Shown here one piece after another: positions 1 to 8,062 of a stretch of 64,000 nucleotides of DNA. The stretch is from Fictibacillus phosphorivorans (GTDB lineage: Bacteria > Bacillota > Bacilli > Bacillales > Fictibacillaceae). The DNA lies in assembly GCF_007673525.1 (NCBI RefSeq), contig NZ_VDZU01000001.1:2118177-2182176 (forward strand), given 5' to 3'. The notes under the pieces were generated by a model. That model did not search any database. It saw nothing but the letters and a program-made list of their open reading frames with translations, and was not told the origin of the DNA. The position numbers and the translations under genes are program-made. How positions within the stretch are numbered: position 1 is the first letter of the stretch; each line of letters starts with the position of its first letter.

Positions 1-81
1 TTTTGAAAAATAATAAAAACAAAGGTAAGCCATAAATATGACATATGCAGCACTAAGAACAAGTAAAATTTTTCGTTTCAA
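1..81 (-). CDS. Membrane protein, N-terminal fragment (gene cut by window start)
   Basis: On the minus strand a TTG start at 81 follows a GAGGTGA Shine-Dalgarno by about 8 nt and opens a frame that runs off the window edge. The 27 visible residues start MKRKILLVL and form one hydrophobic segment with aromatic residues after a short positively charged N-terminus, typical of a first membrane helix. The family cannot be named; a VanZ-like or other small polytopic protein is possible. The reading rests on the start context and the helix only. Confidence 0.55.
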   Translation of the reverse strand, partial: MKRKILLVLSAAYVIFMAYLCFYYFSK

Positions 82-201
82 TCTATTGTCACCTCACGAA
101 ATTTTTTCAACAACGGACGAAGATATCCTACTATTTTTGAAAATATCTCTGATTAACAGGTTTAACCTTATGATTGTGATATATACTCTGTTTTACTCCA
201 T

Positions 202-228
202 AAAAAAAAGACACAAAAATGTGCCTTA
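202..228 (-). terminator. Intrinsic terminator after the GNAT gene
   Basis: Hairpin AAGGCACA / TGTGTCTT on the minus strand followed by a run of eight T, about 40 nt past the stop of the acetyltransferase gene. Confidence 0.7.
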
Positions 229-267
229 AGAATTCTAGAGTACAAATTAGACTTATGTATGTTACGC

Positions 268-711
268 TTAATCTATGTCTTTTATAAATGCAATCAAACG
301 ATTGACCTCTTTAAATCCTACACTTTTATGAAAGTGATAACTCGTGTCATTGGACTGTTCAATATCTGAACCAACCTGGCTACAACCTTTTGTCTTTAAC
401 CAGCTTTCTCCTTTTTTAATTAATTTTTTTGAGATACCTTTCTTTCTATACTCAGGTTCTACATAAATCCCTTCAACAAAACCAGTTGGACTGTTAAGTG
501 AACCTTCAACGTAATCAGTTCTAATTGAAATATGAATAAATGCAATAGGTTTAGCATGCATGAGATACACAATTACTTTATCCTTTTCAGAATTTAAAAG
601 TTGTTTGAATTCTTTTCTCAATTCATTAAATTCACTATCAGGCCATAGTGCTAAAGCCAATTCGGTCAATGAATCTAGAACATGTTCATTTGCATCCTTA
701 ATTGATTCCAT
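268..711 (-). CDS. GNAT acetyltransferase, aminoglycoside 6'-N-acetyltransferase-like
   Basis: Acetyl-CoA-dependent N-acetyltransferase of 147 aa, the usual size of AAC(6') enzymes. Seen: the AAC(6')-type substrate region (ALWP near residue 22, RTDYVEGSLNSPTGFVEGIYV in mid-protein), then the acetyl-CoA loop YRKKGISKKLI and a C-terminal GCSQVGSDIEQSN...HKSVGF segment. These match AAC(6')-I relatives more closely than generic GNATs. The start at 711 is chosen because a GGAG lies 8 nt upstream; a longer frame from 732 lacks this. It is a lone gene with its own terminator. Whether it acetylates aminoglycosides, rather than another amine, is inference from family resemblance. Confidence 0.8.
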   Translation of the reverse strand: MESIKDANEHVLDSLTELALALWPDSEFNELRKEFKQLLNSEKDKVIVYLMHAKPIAFIHISIRTDYVEGSLNSPTGFVEGIYVEPEYRKKGISKKLIKKGESWLKTKGCSQVGSDIEQSNDTSYHFHKSVGFKEVNRLIAFIKDID

Positions 712-888
712 ATTAAACGCTCCTGTTTTCAATTTTTAGACATTCTTATTTCGACAACCGCACATGTGATATCCTTTATTTTTTTATAAATACCATGAAT
801 AATAGTAAGGAACTTCTTTTCATTTTTTCTCAAATTGCTTTATAGTCTTAGATAATTATAGGGTTAATTTGGAAAAGAGGAGATATTT

Positions 889-1527
889 ATGAAGTATGCG
901 ATTAAGCTAATCTTCTTTTTTATAGGACTATTGATCTTTAGTTATGGAATTGCCATGGCCATTCAAGTGAAATATTTAGGAATCAGTCCATGGGACGTGT
1001 TAAATCTTGCTTTGTATGAGCGGTTGGGTTTTACGATCGGTACATGGAATATTATAGTAGGCTTTTTCTTAATAACTTGTACTCTTATCATTAATCGAAA
1101 GTATATTAACATTGGAACTTTTTTAAATGCAGTATTAGTTGGGATTTTTGTAGACTTCTTTTTATTATTTCAGTTACTTCCTAACTCAATGAACACATAC
1201 ATTGATATATTAATCTTGTTCTTTGGCATTTTGTTAATGGGAATTGGTGGGGGTATGTATTCAGCAGCAGGAATAGGAGCTGGTCCAAGAGATGGACTCA
1301 TGCTATCTATATCAGATTTAACTGGATTATCTATTAGTAGAGTAAGAATATTCATGGAGTGCCTTGTCTTAGTGGTTGGTCTAACTATAGGTGGGCCAGT
1401 ATTTATTTTCACATTTATATATACGTTCATCCAAAGTCCTATCTACCAAAAATCCTATTTGGGTTGTAAGAAGTGGCTCGCAAAGTATATGTATAGATTT
1501 GACGAAAAAAAGAAGTTTGTTAGTTAA
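889..1527 (+). CDS. YczE/YitT-type integral membrane protein
   Basis: 212 aa with about five hydrophobic helices and the glycine-rich segment GIGGGMYSAAGIGAGPRDGLM near residue 115, which marks the YczE/YyaS/YitT group of bacterial membrane proteins. In B. subtilis YczE lies beside the surfactin genes and is needed for their function; no peptide synthetase is present here, so the role is unknown. RBS GAGGAG lies 7-8 nt before the ATG. The next gene follows 30 nt downstream on the same strand, so the two are probably co-transcribed. Confidence 0.8.
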   Translation: MKYAIKLIFFFIGLLIFSYGIAMAIQVKYLGISPWDVLNLALYERLGFTIGTWNIIVGFFLITCTLIINRKYINIGTFLNAVLVGIFVDFFLLFQLLPNSMNTYIDILILFFGILLMGIGGGMYSAAGIGAGPRDGLMLSISDLTGLSISRVRIFMECLVLVVGLTIGGPVFIFTFIYTFIQSPIYQKSYLGCKKWLAKYMYRFDEKKKFVS

Positions 1528-1557
1528 CGCAAGCAAACTTAAGAAGAAGGTTTTGCA

Positions 1558-2658
1558 ATGAAGTATAGAAGTTTAAATCAACATAAGAGTTTTCAACTTT
1601 TAGTAACATTGAGTCTCGCCTTGGTAGGCGGCCTCTTATTCAACGTATTCAGTTTGCCAATTCCTTGGCTTTTAGGTACTATGACTGCGGTATTAATTGT
1701 GAATCAACTAAGTTGGACTCAGTTATACTGGCCAGTTTTTTTAAGAAATACGGGTTTGATCATCGTTGGTTATTCAATCGGTTTAACGTTTACTAAAGAT
1801 ACGCTAAAGCTTATGATCAATCACTTGCCATCCATGGCATTCATGACGATCTTATTATTATTAATCTGTTCGGGAATGGCATTTGTAATATCTCGTTTTA
1901 CGTCCATCAATTTCCCGACTGCTCTTACCAGCTCAATTCCTGGTGGTCTATCACAAATTATTACATTTGCAGAAGAGACTAAGGGAATTGATATTACAAC
2001 CGTTACGTTCTTTCAAGTCACACGTCTCATTGTAATCATTTTCGCTGTTCCATTTCTGATATTCAGTCCTATATTTTCCTCAGGAAGTCCGGCTATTATT
2101 CCTGATGTTATTTCAGAAGGAACCTCTTCTGCCTTTTTCCCGCAGATTATTCTTTTTGGATTATTTTCTGTTGGTATGGCTTTATTAGGGAAAAAAATAA
2201 ACCTTCCTACAGCTTTTCTACTCGGTCCAATTCTAGGAATTGCTGCTTTAAATATAGTTGGTTTAACAGGGCCGACTCTTCCAGCTTCAATACTTGATAT
2301 TTCTCAATTTTTAATCGGAGGCTATATTGGATTATTGTTAAAGCCTGAAAAGCTAAGAAAAAAAGCTAGTATGATCCCAATAGCGTTGATTAGCGGATTT
2401 TTGCTGGTAAGTTTCGCACTTCTTCTGAGTCTTTTGTTGATTTATCAATTTAACTTTTCGTTTATAACTAGTTTCCTGAGTATGGCACCTGGTGGAGCTG
2501 ATCAGATGGGGATTATCGGACATGAGCTGAAAGCGGATGTTACGATGATTACAGGTTATCAACTTTTCCGCATTCTTTTTATCTTTTTTGCAGTACCTCC
2601 TCTTTTAAAATGGGTTTTGCGGGCTCAGATGCATAACTTGCTCTCAAAAAACGATTAA
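1558..2658 (+). CDS. AbrB-family (AmoA-like, PF05145) membrane protein
   Basis: 366-aa polytopic membrane protein made of two similar halves, each with about four to five helices. The related segments SSIPGGLSQIITFAEE (about residue 130) and SMAPGGADQMGIIGHE (about residue 310) show the internal duplication of the AbrB/ammonia-monooxygenase-like family; the name is historical and no monooxygenase activity is implied. The function is unknown, with transport suggested by topology. It is second in a two-gene unit with the YczE-like gene and ends at a strong terminator. Confidence 0.8.
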   Translation: MKYRSLNQHKSFQLLVTLSLALVGGLLFNVFSLPIPWLLGTMTAVLIVNQLSWTQLYWPVFLRNTGLIIVGYSIGLTFTKDTLKLMINHLPSMAFMTILLLLICSGMAFVISRFTSINFPTALTSSIPGGLSQIITFAEETKGIDITTVTFFQVTRLIVIIFAVPFLIFSPIFSSGSPAIIPDVISEGTSSAFFPQIILFGLFSVGMALLGKKINLPTAFLLGPILGIAALNIVGLTGPTLPASILDISQFLIGGYIGLLLKPEKLRKKASMIPIALISGFLLVSFALLLSLLLIYQFNFSFITSFLSMAPGGADQMGIIGHELKADVTMITGYQLFRILFIFFAVPPLLKWVLRAQMHNLLSKND

Positions 2659-2680
2659 TATTTCACTTTATTAAACACTT

Positions 2681-2718
2681 AAACATCCCATGTGTGAATG
2701 ATGGGATGTTTGTTTTTT
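2681..2718 (+). terminator. Intrinsic terminator after the AbrB-like gene
   Basis: Perfect 11-bp stem AAACATCCCAT / ATGGGATGTTT with a 9-nt loop, followed by a T-run on the plus strand. It lies between two convergent genes. Confidence 0.9.
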
Positions 2719-2737
2719 GAGGAACTATTAAGATTTT

Positions 2738-3202
2738 TTATTTTCTAATTCGAATGACTTTTCCTTTATTTGCTTGTAACATACTTTTTGTTTCTACTTT
2801 TAATAGTGAAAACTGAGAGCCGCCTCCTGTGTATATATAAGGAAGATGTGTTACTTTTGGATCAACTAAAAAAAGGGCTTTGAATCCAAATGACGGAACT
2901 CCTCCTGCAGGAAATCCGGTATGAGCTAATATTTCATCCTCTGTTGCGAGACGAGGGCGTTCAATATCCAAAGCTTTTCCCACACGTGTGGTGCTCACCC
3001 GATCTTCACCTTTCACAATGGCTATGATTAGCTGTTCTTTATTATCTAAAAGGCAAATGTTTTTTACGAAAGCATGCTGAGATACATTTATGGCTTTAGC
3101 AGCTTCCTGTACAGAATGACATGATTCTGTTAAAACCATATGAATGGCATCTATATTATTCTCCATTATAAAACTACTTATCGCACTGTGATAATCTTCC
3201 AC
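2738..3202 (-). CDS. YbaK/EbsC-type aminoacyl-tRNA deacylase
   Basis: 154 aa, one YbaK/aminoacyl-tRNA-editing domain. Members hydrolyse mischarged tRNAs (Cys-tRNAPro or Ala-tRNAPro) in trans. Seen: VQEAAKAINVSQHAFVKNICLL, the conserved GEDRVSTTRVGKAL segment, then FPAGGVPSFGF and a late YTGGGSQFSLLKV, all in the family order. The start is GTG at 3202, 8 nt after AAAGGGG. The substrate amino acid cannot be read from sequence. It lies just downstream of the repetitive protein on the same strand, 13 nt apart, so the two may share a transcript. Confidence 0.88.
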   Translation of the reverse strand: MEDYHSAISSFIMENNIDAIHMVLTESCHSVQEAAKAINVSQHAFVKNICLLDNKEQLIIAIVKGEDRVSTTRVGKALDIERPRLATEDEILAHTGFPAGGVPSFGFKALFLVDPKVTHLPYIYTGGGSQFSLLKVETKSMLQANKGKVIRIRK

Positions 3203-3215
3203 ATGTATATCCCCT

Positions 3216-3767
3216 TTACTGACGAGGTAAAGCTGAAATTACAGCACCGACTGCTTGGATCCAACTTCCTACAAATATTAAAGATTCACTATAGCTTTTA
3301 TCTTCGTTTGGATGATCAAGTTCATATTTACCACCTAGTGCTTGTAATGCGTTGCCCGCAAATTGTAGTAAATTTGAGATGATAGGTATCCCTTGGTTCG
3401 AAGACGTATCTTCTAATTCGTTATCTAGTTCAACGCCAAGAACAATTCCTGCCCCAAATGCTTGAAGTAGGTTCCCTTTAATATTCAGGACTTGGGAAGT
3501 ATCATCTTCTAATGGTAAGACCATACCCGCAATTACCGTTGTATTTCCAATGGCTTGGACTTCATTTCCGATCCTCTGAAGAGTAAACGGAATTTGCCCA
3601 TCAGCAATTAGACCATTTCCCGTTGCTTGCAGTACATTTCCTATTAAATCGAGATCTTCCTGAAACTGATCGCTCAAGACCGAAATCGGTGTGTTGGCAA
3701 TCGCTGATATGACTGTTCCAATCGCCTGTATAACACCACCAATTTGTTGTTTTTGCTGATTATCCAT
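3216..3767 (-). CDS. Repetitive protein with (I/V)GNxxQAxGN motifs, function unknown
   Basis: 183-aa protein with six copies of a short motif of the form GNxxQAxGN (GGVIQAIGTVISAI, IGNVLQATGN, IGNEVQAIGN, KGNLLQAFGA, ISNLLQFAGN, VGSWIQAVGAVISAL) spaced about 24-36 residues. The first and last copies resemble each other most. There is no signal peptide and no strong transmembrane helix, but each motif is an amphipathic, glycine-interrupted helix. It probably matches the family that NCBI calls DUF6944 (from memory). The start at 3767 is favoured weakly by a GGACGG seven nt upstream; 3782 is the alternative. It sits between a lipase-like gene and the YbaK gene. No function is proposed. Confidence 0.7.
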   Translation of the reverse strand: MDNQQKQQIGGVIQAIGTVISAIANTPISVLSDQFQEDLDLIGNVLQATGNGLIADGQIPFTLQRIGNEVQAIGNTTVIAGMVLPLEDDTSQVLNIKGNLLQAFGAGIVLGVELDNELEDTSSNQGIPIISNLLQFAGNALQALGGKYELDHPNEDKSYSESLIFVGSWIQAVGAVISALPRQ

Positions 3768-3823
3768 TCGGCAACCGTCCATTTGATAAGATGATGTAAT
3801 GTATTCGTGGACGAGAATAAACG

Positions 3824-4699
3824 TTATTTTGGCTTAGGTGCTAAATTTAACTGTTTCCATACTTCAGCTAAATCATCACCAATGTCATTGACGACTTCAT
3901 TCGTATTAAAGTAATTATTGTGTGAAAGTGGTGTAGAACTGCTTATAAATCCGCCGCTATTTATTTCTTTATCAACGGCAATTGCTCGATCATAAGAATC
4001 ATTGATCGTTTTAAGCGGATAACCGAACACGTCATCTTTATCGTACATATTTACCCATTTCCCTTGAATTTCAGGGTAATGTTCCTTTAAATGCGGCGAT
4101 GGAACTTGGATGGGCTTATCAAAATCAGCATACCTAAGACTCCATAAAGCCAATGGGCTTCCTAATGTATAAAAGCTGGTTAGAGTTTCCCCTTTTTCTA
4201 ATGGAGTCGTTTGCATATTTCGTATGACATCTTCAGGTATTTCTTCAGGAATAAATTGAAGATCATAAAAGTAATTACTTGAAATCACGGTACCTAAACT
4301 ATGTGCAATAACAAATAGTGGTGCATCTTTACCAGCAACTTTACTTAATTCTCGAAGGCCATTTGCATATACCTCATGTACTTTAATATAGTTCGGGTTG
4401 TGATTCACTACAGGTTGATAAGCGATGGCATCACCAAAAAAGTGGATGACAAATTGCCTTAACTGCTTAAAATCTAGATCATCTTCTATATTAAGTCTGT
4501 TCCACAGGTACGATTCCTTTTCGTTAAAGACACTTCCCCAATATATGGGTTGGATGATCAGCTCATCTTCAGGAGTTGTATAATATGGTTTTATTTGCTG
4601 AGAGAACCTTTTGGTAAGCATATCAATAAATAAATCTGAAAAATCCTCGTTTTGATTACCGATCCCATGAAGAATAGCCACTGCGATTTTTTTAGTCAC
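3824..4699 (-). CDS. Alpha/beta-hydrolase, lipase-like
   Basis: 291-aa cytosolic alpha/beta-hydrolase. Seen: an N-terminal strand AVAILHGIGNQNEDF (HG oxyanion-type turn), the nucleophile elbow AHSLGT near residue 135, then FYTLGSPLALW and KWVNMYDKDDVFGYPL typical of class-3 lipase-like and PGAP1-like hydrolases, and a candidate catalytic His in the SHNNYF segment near residue 265. No signal peptide, so it probably acts inside the cell. The GTG start at 4699 has an AGGA about 10 nt upstream; the GTG at 4708 sits too close to it. The substrate is unknown. Confidence 0.7.
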   Translation of the reverse strand: MTKKIAVAILHGIGNQNEDFSDLFIDMLTKRFSQQIKPYYTTPEDELIIQPIYWGSVFNEKESYLWNRLNIEDDLDFKQLRQFVIHFFGDAIAYQPVVNHNPNYIKVHEVYANGLRELSKVAGKDAPLFVIAHSLGTVISSNYFYDLQFIPEEIPEDVIRNMQTTPLEKGETLTSFYTLGSPLALWSLRYADFDKPIQVPSPHLKEHYPEIQGKWVNMYDKDDVFGYPLKTINDSYDRAIAVDKEINSGGFISSSTPLSHNNYFNTNEVVNDIGDDLAEVWKQLNLAPKPK

Positions 4700-4793
4700 G
4701 ATGATCACATCCTTTATTAAAGTGTTCTTACCAACAGAAGAATACGTTTCTAACTAAATATCAATACTATTGTTAGATTGTGAGGGATTGCTT

Positions 4794-5402
4794 ATGAAAG
4801 CTAACAAGATCCATGTTTCTTTATTAATCATCGTTTTCTTCTTTTATCTTTGGTCACTTATTAAACCTGCACACTATCCAATATGGATACTAGAAGTAGC
4901 TCCATCTGTAATAGCTTTAATCTGTGTTTTCTTCCTCTATAGAAAGTTAAGGTTCACTACCCTTACATATTGCATCATTGCAATGTTGACAATTTTGACG
5001 TTCATCGGCGGACATTATACTTACGATGACGTGCCATTATTTGATTGGCTGCAGAATCATTATGATTTGAGTCGCAATCACTATGATCGTTTCGGTCACT
5101 TTATGAAAGGTTTATTGGCGATTATTATACGCGAGATCCTTCTTATAAAAACACCTTTACACATTGGAAAATGGGTTCAATTTATTGCAATAAGTATCAC
5201 GTTAGCAATCGCTGCTCTCTATGAAATTATTGAATGGATTGCGGGCAAGATAGCAAAACGTGAAACTAAAGACTTTGTTGGTGCTCAAGGAGATATATGG
5301 GATGCTCAATGGGACATGTCACTTACGCTACTCGGTTCATTCATCGCATTGCTATTACTCACTTCTTGGCATAACAAGTTGATTGAAAAAAATAAGGGAT
5401 AA
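4794..5402 (+). CDS. DUF2238 (YjdF-like) membrane protein
   Basis: 202-aa membrane protein with about six helices. The conserved acidic/histidine loops GGHYTYDDVPLFDWL, LSRNHYDRFGHF and the C-terminal DFVGAQGDIWDAQWDM identify the DUF2238/YjdF membrane family. Function unknown; the conserved charged residues on one face suggest metal or lipid chemistry, which is inference. The ATG at 4794 is preferred over an upstream TTG at 4770 because GAGGGA lies just before it. Divergent from the hydrolase gene. Confidence 0.82.
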   Translation: MKANKIHVSLLIIVFFFYLWSLIKPAHYPIWILEVAPSVIALICVFFLYRKLRFTTLTYCIIAMLTILTFIGGHYTYDDVPLFDWLQNHYDLSRNHYDRFGHFMKGLLAIIIREILLIKTPLHIGKWVQFIAISITLAIAALYEIIEWIAGKIAKRETKDFVGAQGDIWDAQWDMSLTLLGSFIALLLLTSWHNKLIEKNKG

Positions 5403-5491
5403 TTAGCTGTTTCATTAGTATTAGATCTATTCAAGATAAATCCTTCTATTGTTTTCCCTTTTTTCGTCCTATACAAAACTGAGGTGAGAAA

Positions 5492-5791
5492 ATGCAAAAG
5501 GTAACTTCAATGGTTTTTACATTTATTGCAGGATTTTTATTGTTCTTCGCATGGTCAGGGTATTTAAGTGAGGAATTTAACATAAGTGAGTTTCGAGGTA
5601 ACATCGTTAAAAAAGAAAGAATGGAAAAAGTAATAAATATTGGAGATTCCTTTGTAACAGCACCACATTACACGGTTTTCTTCGAGAACGGTAAGAAACT
5701 GAGTGTGCCAAAAGCTATCTATGTGAAAATAAAAGAAGGCTGTTATACCGTGCTCATGAAACAAAATGAAACCATCACTTTAATGAATTAA
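5492..5791 (+). CDS. Small membrane-anchored protein, unknown
   Basis: 99 aa: one N-terminal hydrophobic helix (residues 4-24, also readable as a signal anchor) then a basic, beta-rich extracytoplasmic part of about 70 residues with VFFENGKKLSVPKAIY and a terminal YTVLMKQNETITLMN. A strong RBS (GAGGTGAG) precedes the ATG by 4-6 nt, which supports a real gene. I do not recognise the family. It follows the DUF2238 gene after 89 nt on the same strand and ends at a hairpin shared with the convergent ykoC gene. Confidence 0.65.
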   Translation: MQKVTSMVFTFIAGFLLFFAWSGYLSEEFNISEFRGNIVKKERMEKVINIGDSFVTAPHYTVFFENGKKLSVPKAIYVKIKEGCYTVLMKQNETITLMN

Positions 5792-5792
5792 A

Positions 5793-5816
5793 GAGACTGA
5801 AATGATATTCAGTCTC
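5793..5816. terminator. Convergent hairpin between small membrane protein and ykoC
   Basis: Stem AGAGACTGA / TCAGTCTCT with a 6-nt loop immediately after the plus-strand stop and next to the minus-strand ykoC stop. The T-tract is weak on both sides. Confidence 0.6.
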
Positions 5817-6614
5817 TCAATCTGATAAGGATCTTACATCTGTATTTGGCAGAAGAGGGTATTGGATAGAAAGAAGATAAGCGAGTCCTAACAGAACAAG
5901 AAAATAGCATAAGAAAAATAGATCATTCCTTGAAAAGCCGATCTCATAATAATAGGTCCTCTTTCTGTTCGATTGAAATCGTTTTGCTTCCATTGAAATG
6001 GCTATCCGATAAGCTCTGCGAATGCTTTGGGATAATAATGGAATCGCGATCCTTTGCATCCTTTTAAGAAAGTTATTCTTTTGTTCGAACCCTCTTATTT
6101 TTTGAGCATTCATAATGATTTGGTATTCCTCCACCATGATAGGAATCAATCGGATGGCTGCCATAAAACTATAAGCAAACTTTGGAGGCAGTTTAAGCTG
6201 TTGCATGAGCGAGTAAAACAATCTAACTGGTTTGGTAGTTAAAGCAAATATCAATCCAAGCATTGCGAAAGATAAAGCTCTAAATCCTAAGTGAATGCCT
6301 CTTATCAAACTCTCTTCTGATATTTGAACATATGCCCATTTAAACAGAATCGTTTCTCCCTTTCCAAAAAGAATCATAGAAGAAGAAGTTGAAAGAAAAA
6401 CAAGCAAGAAAGGCAGAGATAGTAAGAGTAATTGCTTATAAGAGTAGCCTGTACCAAATATAAACAAGGTTAAGATCACACATGAAAAACCAAGCATAAA
6501 ATTAAGATAATGAATGTTGATGGCGAATCCGAACAGACCTACTATCGTTAATAGTTTTAAAGAAGGGTTTATGCTGTGTAACCAAGTGTACTTTCCACTA
6601 AATAATGAGTTCAT
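5817..6614 (-). CDS. ykoC: ECF transporter transmembrane subunit (EcfT/YkoC)
   Basis: 265-aa EcfT-type permease with about five helices. The family's coupling signatures are visible: MNAQKIRGFEQ (about residue 168) and the later AISMEAKRFQS, both of the A-R-G/A-x-R-F type that contact the ATPases. It couples ATP hydrolysis by YkoD to the YkoE substrate-binding subunit for uptake of the thiamine precursor hydroxymethylpyrimidine. It overlaps the ykoD 3' end by 17 bp, and GGAGATG precedes the ATG at 6614. Last gene of the tenA-ykoEDC operon under TPP control. Confidence 0.9.
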   Translation of the reverse strand: MNSLFSGKYTWLHSINPSLKLLTIVGLFGFAINIHYLNFMLGFSCVILTLFIFGTGYSYKQLLLLSLPFLLVFLSTSSSMILFGKGETILFKWAYVQISEESLIRGIHLGFRALSFAMLGLIFALTTKPVRLFYSLMQQLKLPPKFAYSFMAAIRLIPIMVEEYQIIMNAQKIRGFEQKNNFLKRMQRIAIPLLSQSIRRAYRIAISMEAKRFQSNRKRTYYYEIGFSRNDLFFLCYFLVLLGLAYLLSIQYPLLPNTDVRSLSD

Positions 6615-8049
6615 TCAGCATCTCCTTCTGTACTTTACAACTGTTATTAAGTTGACGATCAGCTACAATTTTACCGTTCTGTACCTTCCATAACCGTGTT
6701 GCAAAACGTTCGGTGATATGTTGGTCATGTGTGACCATGAGAATGATGGTTCCTTTTTGACGCTCTTGTTCAATCCATTCCAGAATTCTGAACGTGTTTA
6801 TAGAATCTTGACCAAAAGTTGGTTCATCAAGAAGTAATACAGTTGGCTTTTGCAAGAAAGCGGTTGCCACGCTTAGGCGCCTCTTCTGACCAACAGAGAG
6901 ATGATAAGGATGTTGATTTATTTTGCTCGTCAACTTAAGAGAAGAAAGTATCTCTTTTGCATCTGCTTCAATATTCTGCTGGTTTTGTAATCCATAGGTT
7001 ATTTCATCGTAAACAGAATGCGTTAAAAACTGATATTCTGGGTTCTGAAATACAAGGTAAACAAGTCCAGAGATGTCCTTAATTTTTTTTACAAGGAGAT
7101 CATTTATAAAATAGTTTCCAGATGTTTTTATGAGCTGCATAAAAGCTAACAATAATGAGCTCTTTCCTGCTCCGTTTTCACCAATGATCGTGATCCATTC
7201 TCCCGATTGAACCTCCATGTCATCAGCCCATATCTTAATTTCCTTGATTCGATACCCTTTAAAATCTTGCAACTTCAATGTGTTCTGATATTCAAACTTA
7301 TTTTCAGCAAGTCGTTTAAATTTGTATTCATCCCATGCACCAGGATACCAGATTCCATACTCTTTTATCTTTTCCTTATATTGAGTAAAGACCATTGAAG
7401 TGTTGCCATCAGCAAGAATTTCTCCACCTGGTGTAAATACAATTAGACGATCGGCGAAATCCATGATTTTTTCAATTTTATGTTCTACAATGATTAACGT
7501 CTTATCTTTCCATATTCTTTTAACCGTTTCCCAAATTTGTTCTGTTCCCTTTTCATCTATAAAAGCAGTAGGTTCATCTAAGAATATGACATCCGGTTTC
7601 AGTGCTAGTACAGATGCGATCGCTAACCGCTGTTTCATTCCACCTGATAGATGTTGAATCGGTGTATGAATGTTATCAAGTTCAAGCCCAACCTCTTTTA
7701 ATAAAGAACAAATCTTGCTGGACATCTCTTCTCGAGGCACCTGTAGGTTCTCAAGAACAAAAGCTAATTCTTCATCAACATATGGCATACAGAATTGCGT
7801 ATCAGGATCTTGAAATACAAATCCCCATTGATCAGGGATCTGTATTTCATCAAACTTTATAGGTATGTCTATCGTTTGTGGAACAAGGCCAGAAAGGACT
7901 TGTAACAATGTGGATTTGCCACAACCGGAGGTGCCAAGAAGTAGCACTTTTTCACCACGATTAATAGACAAACTCATATCTTTAAACAACATTTCTGATT
8001 CGCCCGGAAACTTTAATCTTAAGTTCTTCACAGATGTTATGCTGGTCAT
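6598..8049 (-). CDS. ykoD: ECF transporter ATPase with two fused ABC domains (YkoD)
   Basis: 483 aa carrying two complete ATP-binding cassettes: Walker A GTSGCGKSTLL near residue 40 and GENGAGKSSLL near 285, signature LSGGMKQRLA and LSVGQKRRLS, Walker B VIFLDEPTAF and VLLLDEPTFG. Two domains in one chain is the YkoD/ThiX-type architecture rather than separate EcfA1/A2. It powers the YkoE/YkoC transporter. The ATG at 8049 follows GGTGG; 13 nt separate it from ykoE. The second signature reads SVGQ instead of SGGQ, a mild departure also seen in other ECF ATPases. Confidence 0.93.
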   Translation of the reverse strand: MTSITSVKNLRLKFPGESEMLFKDMSLSINRGEKVLLLGTSGCGKSTLLQVLSGLVPQTIDIPIKFDEIQIPDQWGFVFQDPDTQFCMPYVDEELAFVLENLQVPREEMSSKICSLLKEVGLELDNIHTPIQHLSGGMKQRLAIASVLALKPDVIFLDEPTAFIDEKGTEQIWETVKRIWKDKTLIIVEHKIEKIMDFADRLIVFTPGGEILADGNTSMVFTQYKEKIKEYGIWYPGAWDEYKFKRLAENKFEYQNTLKLQDFKGYRIKEIKIWADDMEVQSGEWITIIGENGAGKSSLLLAFMQLIKTSGNYFINDLLVKKIKDISGLVYLVFQNPEYQFLTHSVYDEITYGLQNQQNIEADAKEILSSLKLTSKINQHPYHLSVGQKRRLSVATAFLQKPTVLLLDEPTFGQDSINTFRILEWIEQERQKGTIILMVTHDQHITERFATRLWKVQNGKIVADRQLNNSCKVQKEMLNELII

Positions 8050-8062
8050 ATTACCACCTCAG

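Noticed and set aside
38..229. 63-aa plus-strand frame at the left end
   Set aside because: Poor start context, no family, and it overlaps both the N-terminus of a better-supported minus-strand gene (1-81) and the terminator at 202-228.
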